Assembly (NCBI GenBank): GCA_030141605.1 | Contig: JAQGDQ010000041.1 | Span: 1 to 64,000, forward strand | Direction: 5' to 3' | Source: Tubiluchus corallicola | Taxonomy: Eukaryota; Priapulida; Priapulimorpha; Priapulimorphida; Tubiluchidae | Length of the DNA: 64,000 nt | Shown here: one piece after another, positions 1-11,500 of the stretch | Layout of the letters: each line of letters begins with the position of its first letter | How positions within the stretch are numbered: position 1 is the stretch's first letter | Translations under genes and position numbers: made by a program | The notes under the pieces: model-generated | Databases searched by the model: none | Seen by the model: only the letters and a program-made list of their open reading frames with translations | What the model was told of the DNA's origin: nothing

Positions 1-60
1 AACTTATTAAATGTTGCTACCAGCAAACGGAAGGTTGCTGTATCAGATGTAAAAGTATCC

Positions 61-145
61 AAACTCTTCCAGCCTGAGTCAAACGGTGATGGTAAAGTGT
101 AAGGCCGGGATCAATGCCTGGTCCCATCAGTTCTGCTTGATGGGA
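61..145 (+). repeat. SINE-like repeat copy
   Basis: About 85 bases from aaactcttccagcctgagtc onwards match 6284–6370 at moderate identity with small gaps, including shared segments cagcctgagtc, tagtaaag/ggtaaag and gttctgctt. The same element therefore sits inside the left arm, in inverted form in the right arm (6079–6163), and once more just outside. The complementary strand has a weak B-box-like GGnnTnATCCC. Family unknown. Confidence 0.5.
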
Positions 146-534
146 TATACACAATATATGATATCCTTGGCATATATGATATCCTATACACAATATACTT
201 GATATACACAACGGTGATGACAAAATTTCGACCTATTTTGCATATGCTATTCTCCGACCAAATACTACAAAAAAACACCAAAAACGGTTTTCTTGCAATT
301 TTAGGGGCAATTTTGCAAACTGACCCTAGTATTATTATCGAGATGAAGAACATGATGTGCATGTGCATATAATGTTGATATATTGATCAACATTTTTCAT
401 ATTTACCGGTTTTCAGAAGTAGCAATATGCGGCGGATTATATGACACCGTATTCAGATGTATGCGAGTTTTTTAATTCCTTAACCTTGCGTTATTATTAC
501 TGGGACTTATATATTTTATTAATCTTGTTTACAG

Positions 535-627
535 ATAATGCAGACGAATGTGCCCTCGGTTTGGATAACTGCCTCTTAGAAGCCACCTGCACAGATACCG
601 TTGGCAGTTATTTTTGTATAGAACCGG
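535..627 (+). pseudogene. inverted copy of four-cysteine EGF-like exon (left arm)
   Basis: Identical to the exon at 5597–5689 but on the opposite strand. It keeps a usable acceptor (tttacag) and donor (gtaagc) and both phase-1 boundaries. On the plus strand it has no visible partner exons inside the window: reading rightwards one crosses the palindrome junction into the antisense of the EGF array. If the palindrome is real this copy is stranded and probably non-functional. If it is an assembly artefact the copy does not exist. Confidence 0.6.
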
Positions 628-1749
628 GTAAGCTATGAAACATCTGAACGTCGTAATGCAAGTCATACAAACTTGCAAAAATCGAATAATAATTCAGTAG
701 AACTTGTAAAACAAATTAGACTTCAAGTAAACACTTCTCAATTTAGGCAAACTGGCCTTACAACAATAATTTCACAAAAAGCTAGATAGTTATAACATAA
801 CGTAAAATTTTTGAAACCAACTGACAGACATTATTATGGCAACTCTCTGTTTTAAACAATAGAAAAGACACAAAAGATAAAATTCAAGACAAATCAGTAC
901 GAAAACTGCACAACTGCAGCATTAGGAAAAGAGCAAAATGCTTAAAAGACAAAAAATTACATAGAGGCTGTAACATAACCTTTTGCCAGCCAGGGAAAAA
1001 TCAATGAGTAATAGTACATAACAGCTTACTATATCTTTTTATTGAGAACCTCTCACACCCTCCATATTTACTGTTGAAGTCTTATTAATTTACGTGTCCA
1101 GAAAACACTGCAACCTTAAGGCCTATTGCTGGAAATTCAAAAAAGATCATGGTCGCATTTAAAGAAAACCCAGACCTAATCTTAAACTGTAGGTCTAGAT
1201 CTAAAAACTAAATATGTACACTTATTGGTTCATCTGTTTATGCTTATTTGTTTTTACACGTATTTTGTTCAATGTACCATACACAAAGTGTCAGAAAATG
1301 ACAGCCTCACTATACATAAAAGTAATCACAAGTAGATGTAAACATATTGTTAATATGTTTATCATTATAATATTTTCTTTAATATGTTTTCTAAGCTTTT
1401 ATCACTAACTATTGTCAGAAATCAAAACTTAAAAGATGGAGAAAAAACAAGTAATGACACCATTCCAATTGAGAAACCAACGTGTTCATTTTCGGCACTC
1501 ACTGCTGCGAATAACGGATATTAAAATAAGTGTTTTCCACTCAAATCTAAATGCTCTTTATTATAGTTTTAGCCGTTGTTATGTATATTTTTGTGTTTTT
1601 CTGCACTGGGAACAATACCAAATTACTCTAATACTAATCAGAGTCCTTTAGTAGATTTGTTTTTAGACTTCTATTCGATTTTTGAATGATACTATGGCAA
1701 TAAGGTGACTCTAGAGCTTCTAAATCCATATATTTTATATATAACATCT

Positions 1750-1855
1750 CCAATGTAATTTTGCTCACATTCACAAGTAAAGCTACCATCAGTATTCTGG
1801 CAATTCCCATGCTCTTCATCACAGTTGTGCATGCTGGTTGTGCATTCATCTATGT
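1750..1855 (-). pseudogene. cbEGF exon truncated at palindrome junction
   Basis: The acceptor (ttaatcag) and the first 35 codons (DIDEC..., all of the first five cysteines) match the intact cbEGF exons. After the residues Ile-Gly-Asp the sequence turns into the palindrome arm instead of the usual Gly-Ile-Val-Cys and gtaagc donor. The sixth cysteine and the splice donor are therefore lost. Reading on gives a few arm-derived codons (Val-Ile-Tyr-Lys-Ile-Tyr). As assembled, this exon cannot fold or splice like its siblings. Confidence 0.8.
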
Positions 1856-4800
1856 CTGATTAAGTAAATAATACCATTTTATTTCAGGCTAATATTTTAT
1901 ATTTTACAGTAGCTGCAGTTCCGCATTTTTTGCTTATTAAGTTAGATTGTGTATCAAAACAGCAACTGAGTTTTTGAGAGATTATTGTTATGCCACATGC
2001 CCAGTAACATATTTGCAAGACAATACCTTATTTTGGTTGCAAGGAGTAAAAATGCAAACAGATGTCAAATGAGCAAGCAAATAAATGAACAAATGAAAAA
2101 ACATGCAAACTAACAGACAGGCAAGCAATCAATTAATTAAACAAACAAGTACACAGATACATAAACAAGTAGTTACCAAATGTGCTATCTGATATATACA
2201 TTTTATCTGAAAAAAAGTTATGTATATTTGAACTACAGAAAGTAATTGCTTACCTACACACACAATTCCATCTCCAACATAATTTTGCTCACATTCACAA
2301 GTAAAGCTACCATCAGTATTTTGACAAACCCCATGTGCTTCGTCACAGTTATGGGAACTAGTTGAGCATTCATCTTTGTCTGTGCCAGAAAAATGATAAA
2401 ACTATGAAATGCTACCTGATAACTACATTTTATCTGAAATGCCACTCTATTATGCCAAGCTGAACCACAGAAAGTAAATGCTTACCTGCACACACAATTC
2501 CATCTCCAACATAATTTTGCTCACATTCACAAGTAAAGCTACCATCAGTATTCTGGCAATTCCCATGCTCTTCATCACAGTTGTGAATGCCGGTTGTGCA
2601 TTCATCTTTGTCTGTGCCAGAAAAAAGATAAAACTATGAAATGCTACCTGATAACTACATTTTATCTGAAATGCCACTCTATTATACGAAGCTGAACCAC
2701 AGAAAGTAAGTGCTTACCTGCACACACAATTCCATCTCCAATGTAATTTTGCTCACATTCACAAGTAAAGCTACCATCAGTATTCTGGCAATTCCCATGC
2801 TCTTCATCACAGTTGTGAATGCCGGTTGTGCATTCATCTATGTCTGATTAAGTAAACAGTGCCATTCAATTTCAGGTTAATATTTTACAATAGAAGGTAT
2901 GACTGAAGACATCTATCTCTTTTTACGAAAAGCAAATCTTATGTGCTAAATTGCAGTAAACATTTGTTTACCTATGTATGCAGCTTTATCTCAGACATAA
3001 TTTTGTCAATACTTTGTCATTTACTATTAAGCTAAATCAAACTTATAAAATAATTATCATTTGAATATTCGCATTTAGCTGATTTAAGAAATATCAAGCA
3101 AATTTTAGAATGTTATTTGGTGACTATAGCGATGTGTTGCAAAAACTACTCCTTGCCCCAGAAAGCATATGCATACCTATACAAGTGATTCCATCACCCA
3201 TGTAATTCTGCTCGCACTCGCAACTGAAACTGCCATCAGTATTTTGACAAACCCCATGTGCTTCGTCACAGTTATGGGAACTAGTTGAGCATTCATCTTT
3301 GTCTGTGCCAGAAAAATGATAAAACTATGAAATGCTACCTGATAACTACATTTTATCTGAAATGCCACTCTATTATGCCAAGCTGAACCACAGAAAGTAA
3401 GTGCTTACCTGCACACACAATTCCATCTCCAATGTAATTTTGCTCACATTCACAAGTAAAGCTACCATCAGTATTCTGGCAATTCCCATGCTCTCCATCA
3501 CAGTTGTGAATGCCGGTTGTGCATTCATCTATGTCTGATTAAGTAAATAATGTCATTCAATTTCAGGCTAATATTTTATATTTTACAATAGGTCCAGTTC
3601 TGCATTTTTTGCTTATTAAGTTAGTCTCTATGGCAACAGCAACTGAGTTTTTGGGAGATTATTGTTACGTCACATACCCAGTTACATATTTGCAAAACAA
3701 TACCTTATTCTGGTTGCAAAGAGTAAAGATGCAAACAGATGTCAATCTGAACCATGAAAAATAAATGCTTACCTACACACACAATTCCATCTCCAATGTA
3801 ATTTTGCTCACATTCACAAGTAAAGCTACCATCAATAATCTGACAATTCCCATGCTCTCCATCACAGTTGTGTATGCTGGTTGTGCATTCATCATTATTT
3901 GATTTATAATTATTGCCATTCAGTTTTAGATTAACAACTTACAGTAAATGCAGGCCTGTATTTTTGATCAATTAAGAGTCAAATTAGTATTTCGGAGAAT
4001 GTAAATGTAAATTTTCTCGCACATCGCTCTGTACTGTACCATTTACTGTAAAGATTTGGTGTTGTTTAACTTTGATCGCTAAGTAAGCACATGCCCTTTA
4101 CCTGTAATTAATACCCTCGCCCCAAAAAACCTGAAAAGTATATTTGGATATGTGAAGAGAGTGTGTGTTCATTACAGAAAAGCTAGATAAATTATTTGTT
4201 TTCTCTGTTTTTGCATCTGCACATTGCTTTCTCTATTCATTAAATAAATTTAGATTGACAGTCCACCTTAAATTCTAAATTGTTAACTTTAACAATTTTA
4301 TATAATAGTCAAGTGGCAATTGTGCAAAATGTGCAACATTCTGGCACCCCATGTTAAGTTTTTCACACAGTGGTTTCGAAGGCAGGAGTCTATAGTTTTA
4401 AAAAATTAGGATGGCTTTTTTTAACTGAGGCTTAAGACAGTTTCAAAGTCTTTAAAATAAAATGCCTAGAATGAGATGTTATATATAAAATATATGGATT
4501 TAGAAGCTCTAGAGTCACCTTATTGCCATAGTATCATTCAAAAATCGAATAGAAGTCTAAAAACAAATCTACTAAAGGACTCTGATTAGTATTAGAGTAA
4601 TTTGGTATTGTTCCCAGTGCAGAAAAACACAAAAATATACATAACAACGGCTAAAACTATAAAAAAAGAGCATTTAGATTTGAGTGGAAAACACTTATTT
4701 TAATATCCGTTATTCGCAGCAGTGAGTGCCGAAAATGAACACGTTGGTTTCTCAATTGGAATGGTGTCATTACTTGTTTTTTCTCCATCTTTTAAGTTTT

Positions 4801-7800
4801 GATTTCTGACAATAGTTAGTGATAAAAGCTTAGAAAACATATTAAAGAAAATATTATAATGATAAACATATTAACAATATGTTTACATCTACTTGTGATT
4901 ACTTTTATGTATAGTGAGGCTGTCATTTTCTGACACTTTGTGTATGGTACATTGAACAAAATACGTGTAAAAACAAATAAGCATAAACAGATGAACCAAT
5001 AAGTGTACATATTTAGTTTTTAGATCTAGACCTACAGTTTAAGATTAGGTCTGGGTTTTCTTTAAATGCGACCATGATCTTTTTTGAATTTCCAGCAATA
5101 GGCCTTAAGGTTGCAGTGTTTTCTGGACACGTAAATTAATAAGACTTCAACAGTAAATATGGAGGGTGTGAGAGGTTCTCAATAAAAAGATATAGTAAGC
5201 TGTTATGTACTATTACTCATTGATTTTTCCCTGGCTGGCAAAAGGTTATGTTACAGCCTCTATGTAATTTTTTGTCTTTTAAGCATTTTGCTCTTTTCCT
5301 AATGCTGCAGTTGTGCAGTTTTCGTACTGATTTGTCTTGAATTTTATCTTTTGTGTCTTTTCTATTGTTTAAAACAGAGAGTTGCCATAATAATGTCTGT
5401 CAGTTGGTTTCAAAAATTTTACGTTATGTTATAACTATCTAGCTTTTTGTGAAATTATTGTTGTAAGGCCAGTTTGCCTAAATTGAGAAGTGTTTACTTG
5501 AAGTCTAATTTGTTTTACAAGTTCTACTGAATTATTATTCGATTTTTGCAAGTTTGTATGACTTGCATTACGACGTTCAGATGTTTCATAGCTTACCCGG
5601 TTCTATACAAAAATAACTGCCAACGGTATCTGTGCAGGTGGCTTCTAAGAGGCAGTTATCCAAACCGAGGGCACATTCGTCTGCATTATCTGTAAACAAG
5701 ATTAATAAAATATATAAGTCCCAGTAATAATAACGCAAGGTTAAGGAATTAAAAAACTCGCATACATCTGAATACGGTGTCATATAATCCGCCGCATATT
5801 GCTACTTCTGAAAACCGGTAAATATGAAAAATGTTGATCAATATATCAACATTATATGCACATGCACATCATGTTCTTCATCTCGATAATAATACTAGGG
5901 TCAGTTTGCAAAATTGCCCCTAAAATTGCAAGAAAACCGTTTTTGGTGTTTTTTTGTAGTATTTGGTCGGAGAATAGCATATGCAAAATAGGTCGAAATT
6001 TTGTCATCACCGTTGTGTATATCAAGTATATTGTGTATAGGATATCATATATGCCAAGGATATCATATATTGTGTATATCCCATCAAGCAGAACTGATGG
6101 GACCAGGCATTGATCCCGGCCTTACACTTTACCATCACCGTTTGACTCAGGCTGGAAGAGTTTGGATACTTTTACATCTGATACAGCAACCTTCCGTTTG
6201 CTGGTAGCAACATTTAATAAGTTGTTGACACTCTTTTGGTGCTTTACAATACACAGTTTAGTGTGATTTCTTGGCAATTCAGTAAAACTTTTTCAGCCTG
6301 AGTCGAATGTAGTAAAGTTCAGGGCAGGGATTCATTCCCAGTCCCGACAAGTTCTGCTTAATGCGCAACCCGTTCGGTATGCTCCAGCATTGCAGCCAAT
6401 AACACTCTTTTTCTTGTGGACAAGTATTTGGTATGTGCTTTATTTATTCATTTAAAAGTTTATCTAAATTATTAAAAACAATTGGTTTATAATTATGCAA
6501 AAACCAAGATTTTGAGCAAATTAGCAGGTCAAAATAATGAATCATAAAAATAGTAAGCTTAACATTTGATGAGTTTGGTGACCAAGGAGCCTAATGTATT
6601 ATAAAGGCCACCGATAATGAACTATATAAAACGACAATGAAACGTATTAATATCCACATATTAAACATGTTGGTATAGTGGTAGCACCTTTAACGGTAGT
6701 ATATTAAAAGGAAAGAAAAAGAACAAAGGGATGCATTACAAAAAAAACATTATGCATATTTACAATTCAAGCAATATATAAAGTTGTTCATTGAAATCTA
6801 AGAAAATAACAAAATGGTTTCATCAATTGTATTGCTAGAGTAAAAAGTATATATACACTCATGTACATGTAGAGACGGAAGACAAATCACCGATACCAGG
6901 TTTAGTATAGTTCTACAACAGAGCCGCGGTATTTATAAGAAAATTTCCGTAGATAAGTAATTTATTATTACATTTAATGGTGTGGTAGTTAAGCTTATTA
7001 CGAGTGTGGTATTTATGAAGTTTTGCTCAAAATAGTGATCAAATAACGATGGAAGTAAATTGTGGTGGTACTCGTACACAAAAACAGCAGTTTCAAGTTT
7101 ATTTATATCTTAAACACTTAAAAAGTCTAGATGCTTAAACAATGGTGCAGCATATTTTTACTAGGTTGGAATAATATTGTTCCAACAATGTGTTTTTGAA
7201 GAAGATAAAGCTTAGACAGGCTCGATGAATAATTGCAATGCCAAACAATGTTGCAGTATTGCTATTTGGGTGGAAAATGTCTTATAAATTAGTCATAGAT
7301 TTTTTGTTGTGATTTTATGAGCTATTAATTTAAGGTGGCCTTTTCAGTTCAATTTTTCGCTGAAGGACAACTGTTACAGTGATACATGTGTTGACTTTGT
7401 CAAACTAGAGTGCAGCAAAACGTTCAAGCAGAACCAAGAGGCAAGCCAGCTACTTACTCTAGGAATAATGCATAGAGATACCAGATTCATCTGCTGCCTC
7501 TTCAACACTAACTCTGTAGACCAGGCTATCTTTTCCTCTCTTGGCAAAATCGGAATTTCTCTGGTCGCAACCAGTAAAAGGCAACAGAACAGAAAGCGGA
7601 AAAGCTTTCCAGAGCCTACGACATGTGCAATTTCTCGAAACAAACAGAGTGTAGCAACGTGCCTAATGTATTATACAATACTGTACATTTAATATTCATT
7701 CGAGGAAAGGTACCAGCTGTCAAACATAATGTTGCTACGTGGTCAAAACAGATAGACTTTTTTCACAACTACTAAAAGATATGGCCCTTATGAGCTGGCA

Positions 7801-8436
7801 ATGCCACATTGTCTGCCATCTTAAATCCTGTGGCCATATTGGATTCTAATATATTGGTCTTTTTTTTAGGTCATTTAGGTCATTTGTATGTTATTTTTCT
7901 AATCATATTGTATGTTGATGTACTGTATATGTATCGCTGGAGTGAAATAAACTGTTTTGATGTGATCTTGAAAAACGCGGCCAGATTGGGCAAAATATGA
8001 TAGTGGTTGTAACTAATTTATAATTACAGCAACCCCGACGTCCATGCACATGCGCACTGTACGAAACCCCGCCTTCGAAATTTCGGTGTAAATTCAGCCC
8101 TTTTGCGAAAAGACGATAAAGCAGCTTTCATATGTAACTGCTTCCACGTACATTACAGTGCACAAAATCGACCTAAAGATTAAACAAAAGCTGTAAAATC
8201 TCTTTGGTCACGCACAACTGTCTTACTATATTGAGGGAAAAATATTGAGTCAATTATGCGGAGTTATTTGTGTCAATTGCCCACGATTTTTATGAAAATT
8301 TGAATAGAAGCGGCCCGTACCAGACTCTTTTGAGTCAATTAACTGAGTCTAATAAGCGGCGCCTACTGTACTTCTGCTACTATTGCTGCTGCTACTGCTG
8401 CTGGTGCTGCTGCTGCTACTATTACTGCTACTGCTA

Positions 8437-8532
<96 letters not shown>

Positions 8533-11500
8533 ATTTACCCTGTTTGTCTGAATCTGCCACGGCAAACAAGTTTATGAATGAACATGCAAACCTGTAGGGA
8601 AAGCAGTATTTGGCATCGTGCCCAATTGCCTTTAATCTCGCCTTTGTTCTCGAATAGTAAAATCAAAAAGCATAAAAACCCCAAAGTTGCTGACTACTAC
8701 TACTGCTACTGCTACTACCACCATACCACTACTACTATTACTACGGTACTACCACCGCCGACACTGATGATGCCTTTTGAACTTTTACATTGACTTGAAT
8801 TCTGACCTCTCTGAATTCTGGTTTGACCCTGGCTTTGTTACCCATTTTTTAAACATTTGAAAATTCAATTAAAAAAATCTGGGTAACTGACCGTTTAATG
8901 TGTATTCAGCAGAGTAGCCTCTTTCAACTACACTATAATCCGAGGCAAATTTGAGCAGCATGGGACCATTAGTGATATATGGTCCAGGTAATGACGATGT
9001 ATGGTCACCAGTCAAATTTGTGAGTAATTCTCCCTCCTCATCTGTGCCTTTAAATACGCTTAGATAATCGTATTTTCCTGCAAAATTAACATTTAAAAAA
9101 CTAGGTAAAGTTCTTTGACTCGTGGTCATTTGTCCGATAATACTTTGACCGCCCTCGTGCAAGTACAATTTTTGCAAAAAACGGGTTAAATTAATGAGCG
9201 CACCATGGAGTGCTTACAAATAAATGTAAGACGTCTACATCCTAGAAACGGGTCATTATATACGGACAAGCAAGATTATCATATCTAAAACTGCACTCCT
9301 TAGAAGAGAGGAGAATTATTCTTGACTTAAAATTATCAACAAAATATGCAACTTTATAGTGGATTTAGACTTTAACGTTTTTTTCACCTTATCACTGTGT
9401 CGGGGTTTAAGAGGTCACTGTTGAATTCTATTTGGTAATTTTGCAAGATTAGATGTATGTAAATTTTCATTTGGAAATCGTATTGTAAAGATGTGGAATT
9501 TATTAACAGACGAAACAGGAAACAGTGATAACTACAACTTTTCAATCGTAGATCAAACATTTTCAACTTGCGTAATTTTTGTACTTTGACGAATTTCTGC
9601 TCGATGCTGTTTTGTAAACAAATGTTCTAGTCCTCTGTAAGTGCCCTACGCTTAGTGGACTTTTCTTTTCTCTAGTCATGCACAAAATTTTTGAAATGCA
9701 ACTTATATAATCATTTTAAGTAATGCTTAGTTTTTTTATGTCAAATTTTTATATCAAATATGTATTTTTGTACAGTGTTGTATGTAATTTTGTGTGTATG
9801 TGGAGAATGAATAAAAGTATATTGCTTAGTTTAGTTTATTAGACACCCATAAAATAATACAATAAAATGAATAAAAATACTAAATTTATGTCAATAAAAA
9901 TATTTGGAAAAGACGCACAGAGATACAATGCTTAAGTGCGTCTGATAACATGATATACAACATTTCAAAATATTCTAAATAAAGTAAAATTAAAAAATGC
10001 AATTTGTTTACATGTGCCTATCGTAATACAAATACTGATTTCAATCCAAGGTGTTTAAACGTTTCTGAAATAATTTGGCATTCATTGCAGTAACCAAAGG
10101 ATGTCAATTTATAAGTGATGGTAGGGAATTCCATATTGGCACTACACGATTTGAGAAGAAATTAGCAAAACTAGTTTTGGAAACACGTCTCACATATAAT
10201 TTTAGCGGATGATTCCGCCTCGTGTTATCGGTTATTGCAAGGCTAAAAAACATGTTAGAGTCTAAATCCACTTCTTTGTGTATGATATTATAACACATGA
10301 CTAAATCGCTTTTAGACGTCTAAGCGATTCTAAGAGATTCTAAGCCTAGTAACTTAAGCCTCTCAGGGTAAGATACGTAGTTTAAATTATATCTATAGAA
10401 GACTCTACGTGTGAAATACCTTTGGACATTTTCCGGCATATCTATTTCGCCATTATGGGATGGAGACCAAGCATAGGAGCAATATTCTTTAATAGGCCTG
10501 CCGTATGCCTTATAGGCTATCAGAAGTGCATTAACATTTCTAGTTTCGTATATTCTAAATAACGTAATTTACAATTATTGTTTGTAATTGGCTCTCTGGT
10601 ATTTGTTGATTTGAAAATTTCTTTGTAAGGTTTTCTTACCTCGATTGGGGCTGTTGGAGGATAAATGTTGGAACAAAGTTTATAGATTTCTTCTAAATAG
10701 ATTGTAATCACATTCGTATTTGTTTCAATAACATATGCTCATGCAGAAATGCCCAAATGTGTGCCATAAACATTGTGTGATTTTTTTACCTTCTATCACA
10801 AAATCCGTGAAAGTTAACGTAACTTGTCTCCCCGGCTCCACATCAATAAGATAATAACATTCAAGATAGTTTTCGTACTCGCTTGGGTAATTGGGGGATG
10901 TGATTGTTCCGCTTCCGGTAAATCCGCCACAGTCACCTGCTTCATTAGATTCTTTATTAGAACATTTAAATTTTAACGTTGATAATATACACATTACTGT
11001 TACCAGTACATCTACTGCAATATCAATGTTATTATAATTCGTATAAACAGTGTGTCAAATATGATGTATGTAAAGGCCATATGAATGCCCTCATGGGAGC
11101 TGATAGGTTTATACGACCAAGCCTGGTGTACCGAGTGCGTATTTAAAACTATGAAGCAGGGTTGACTGGAAGAGGATATATATTCGCATATATAAGCTTA
11201 GTCCCAGTCGCCCGTTTGTTCACTTATTTGTTACTAAATTCGGTGGATCAGTCTATTTCACAAATTGCAGATACTTCCAGTCTCAGGTTTTACTCATGCG
11301 GCTGCAACCACTCTTATCCCGATAATATAATCAACGTGTTATTCATTGTGTAAGCTTATTATGGCCCTCCGCTATTGCTGCGAGTTTTAGGTACCGTGCA
11401 GACATGGAATTTTCAGTCACGCAACTAAAAGTTGCAAAATCTGTAAACAACCAAATGAAAAAAATCCACAATCTGGGCTCAGACTTTTAGATGCGCAACT

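Larger units (their letters stand above)
1..1750 (+). repeat. left arm of giant palindrome
   Basis: This stretch is the reverse complement of 4473–6223. Base 1 pairs with 6223, and paired positions sum to 6224 over the first ~1.55 kb. Near 1557–1563 the left arm reads tttatt where the right arm has a run of seven A on the plus strand, and the sum becomes 6223. The other stretches I compared were identical. The arm ends at about 1750, inside an EGF exon. The outer end lies at or beyond the window edge, so the palindrome may continue to the left. It carries an inverted copy of one EGF-like exon. It is either a recent inverted duplication or a fold-back read/assembly artefact; sequence alone cannot separate these. 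Confidence 0.95.
6371..8891. other. intron of CUB–EGF gene, mostly unassigned
   Basis: Between the four-cysteine EGF exon and the second CUB domain. It holds an unidentified open frame at 7321–7692 on the plus strand and a trinucleotide tract at 8377–8531. The rest is AT-rich sequence in which I see no exon or RNA gene. Confidence 0.6.

Noticed and set aside
8270-8793. Plus-strand frames rich in Tyr, Leu and Cys
   Set aside because: They are translations of the TAC/CTG microsatellite; no domain, start context or splice sites.
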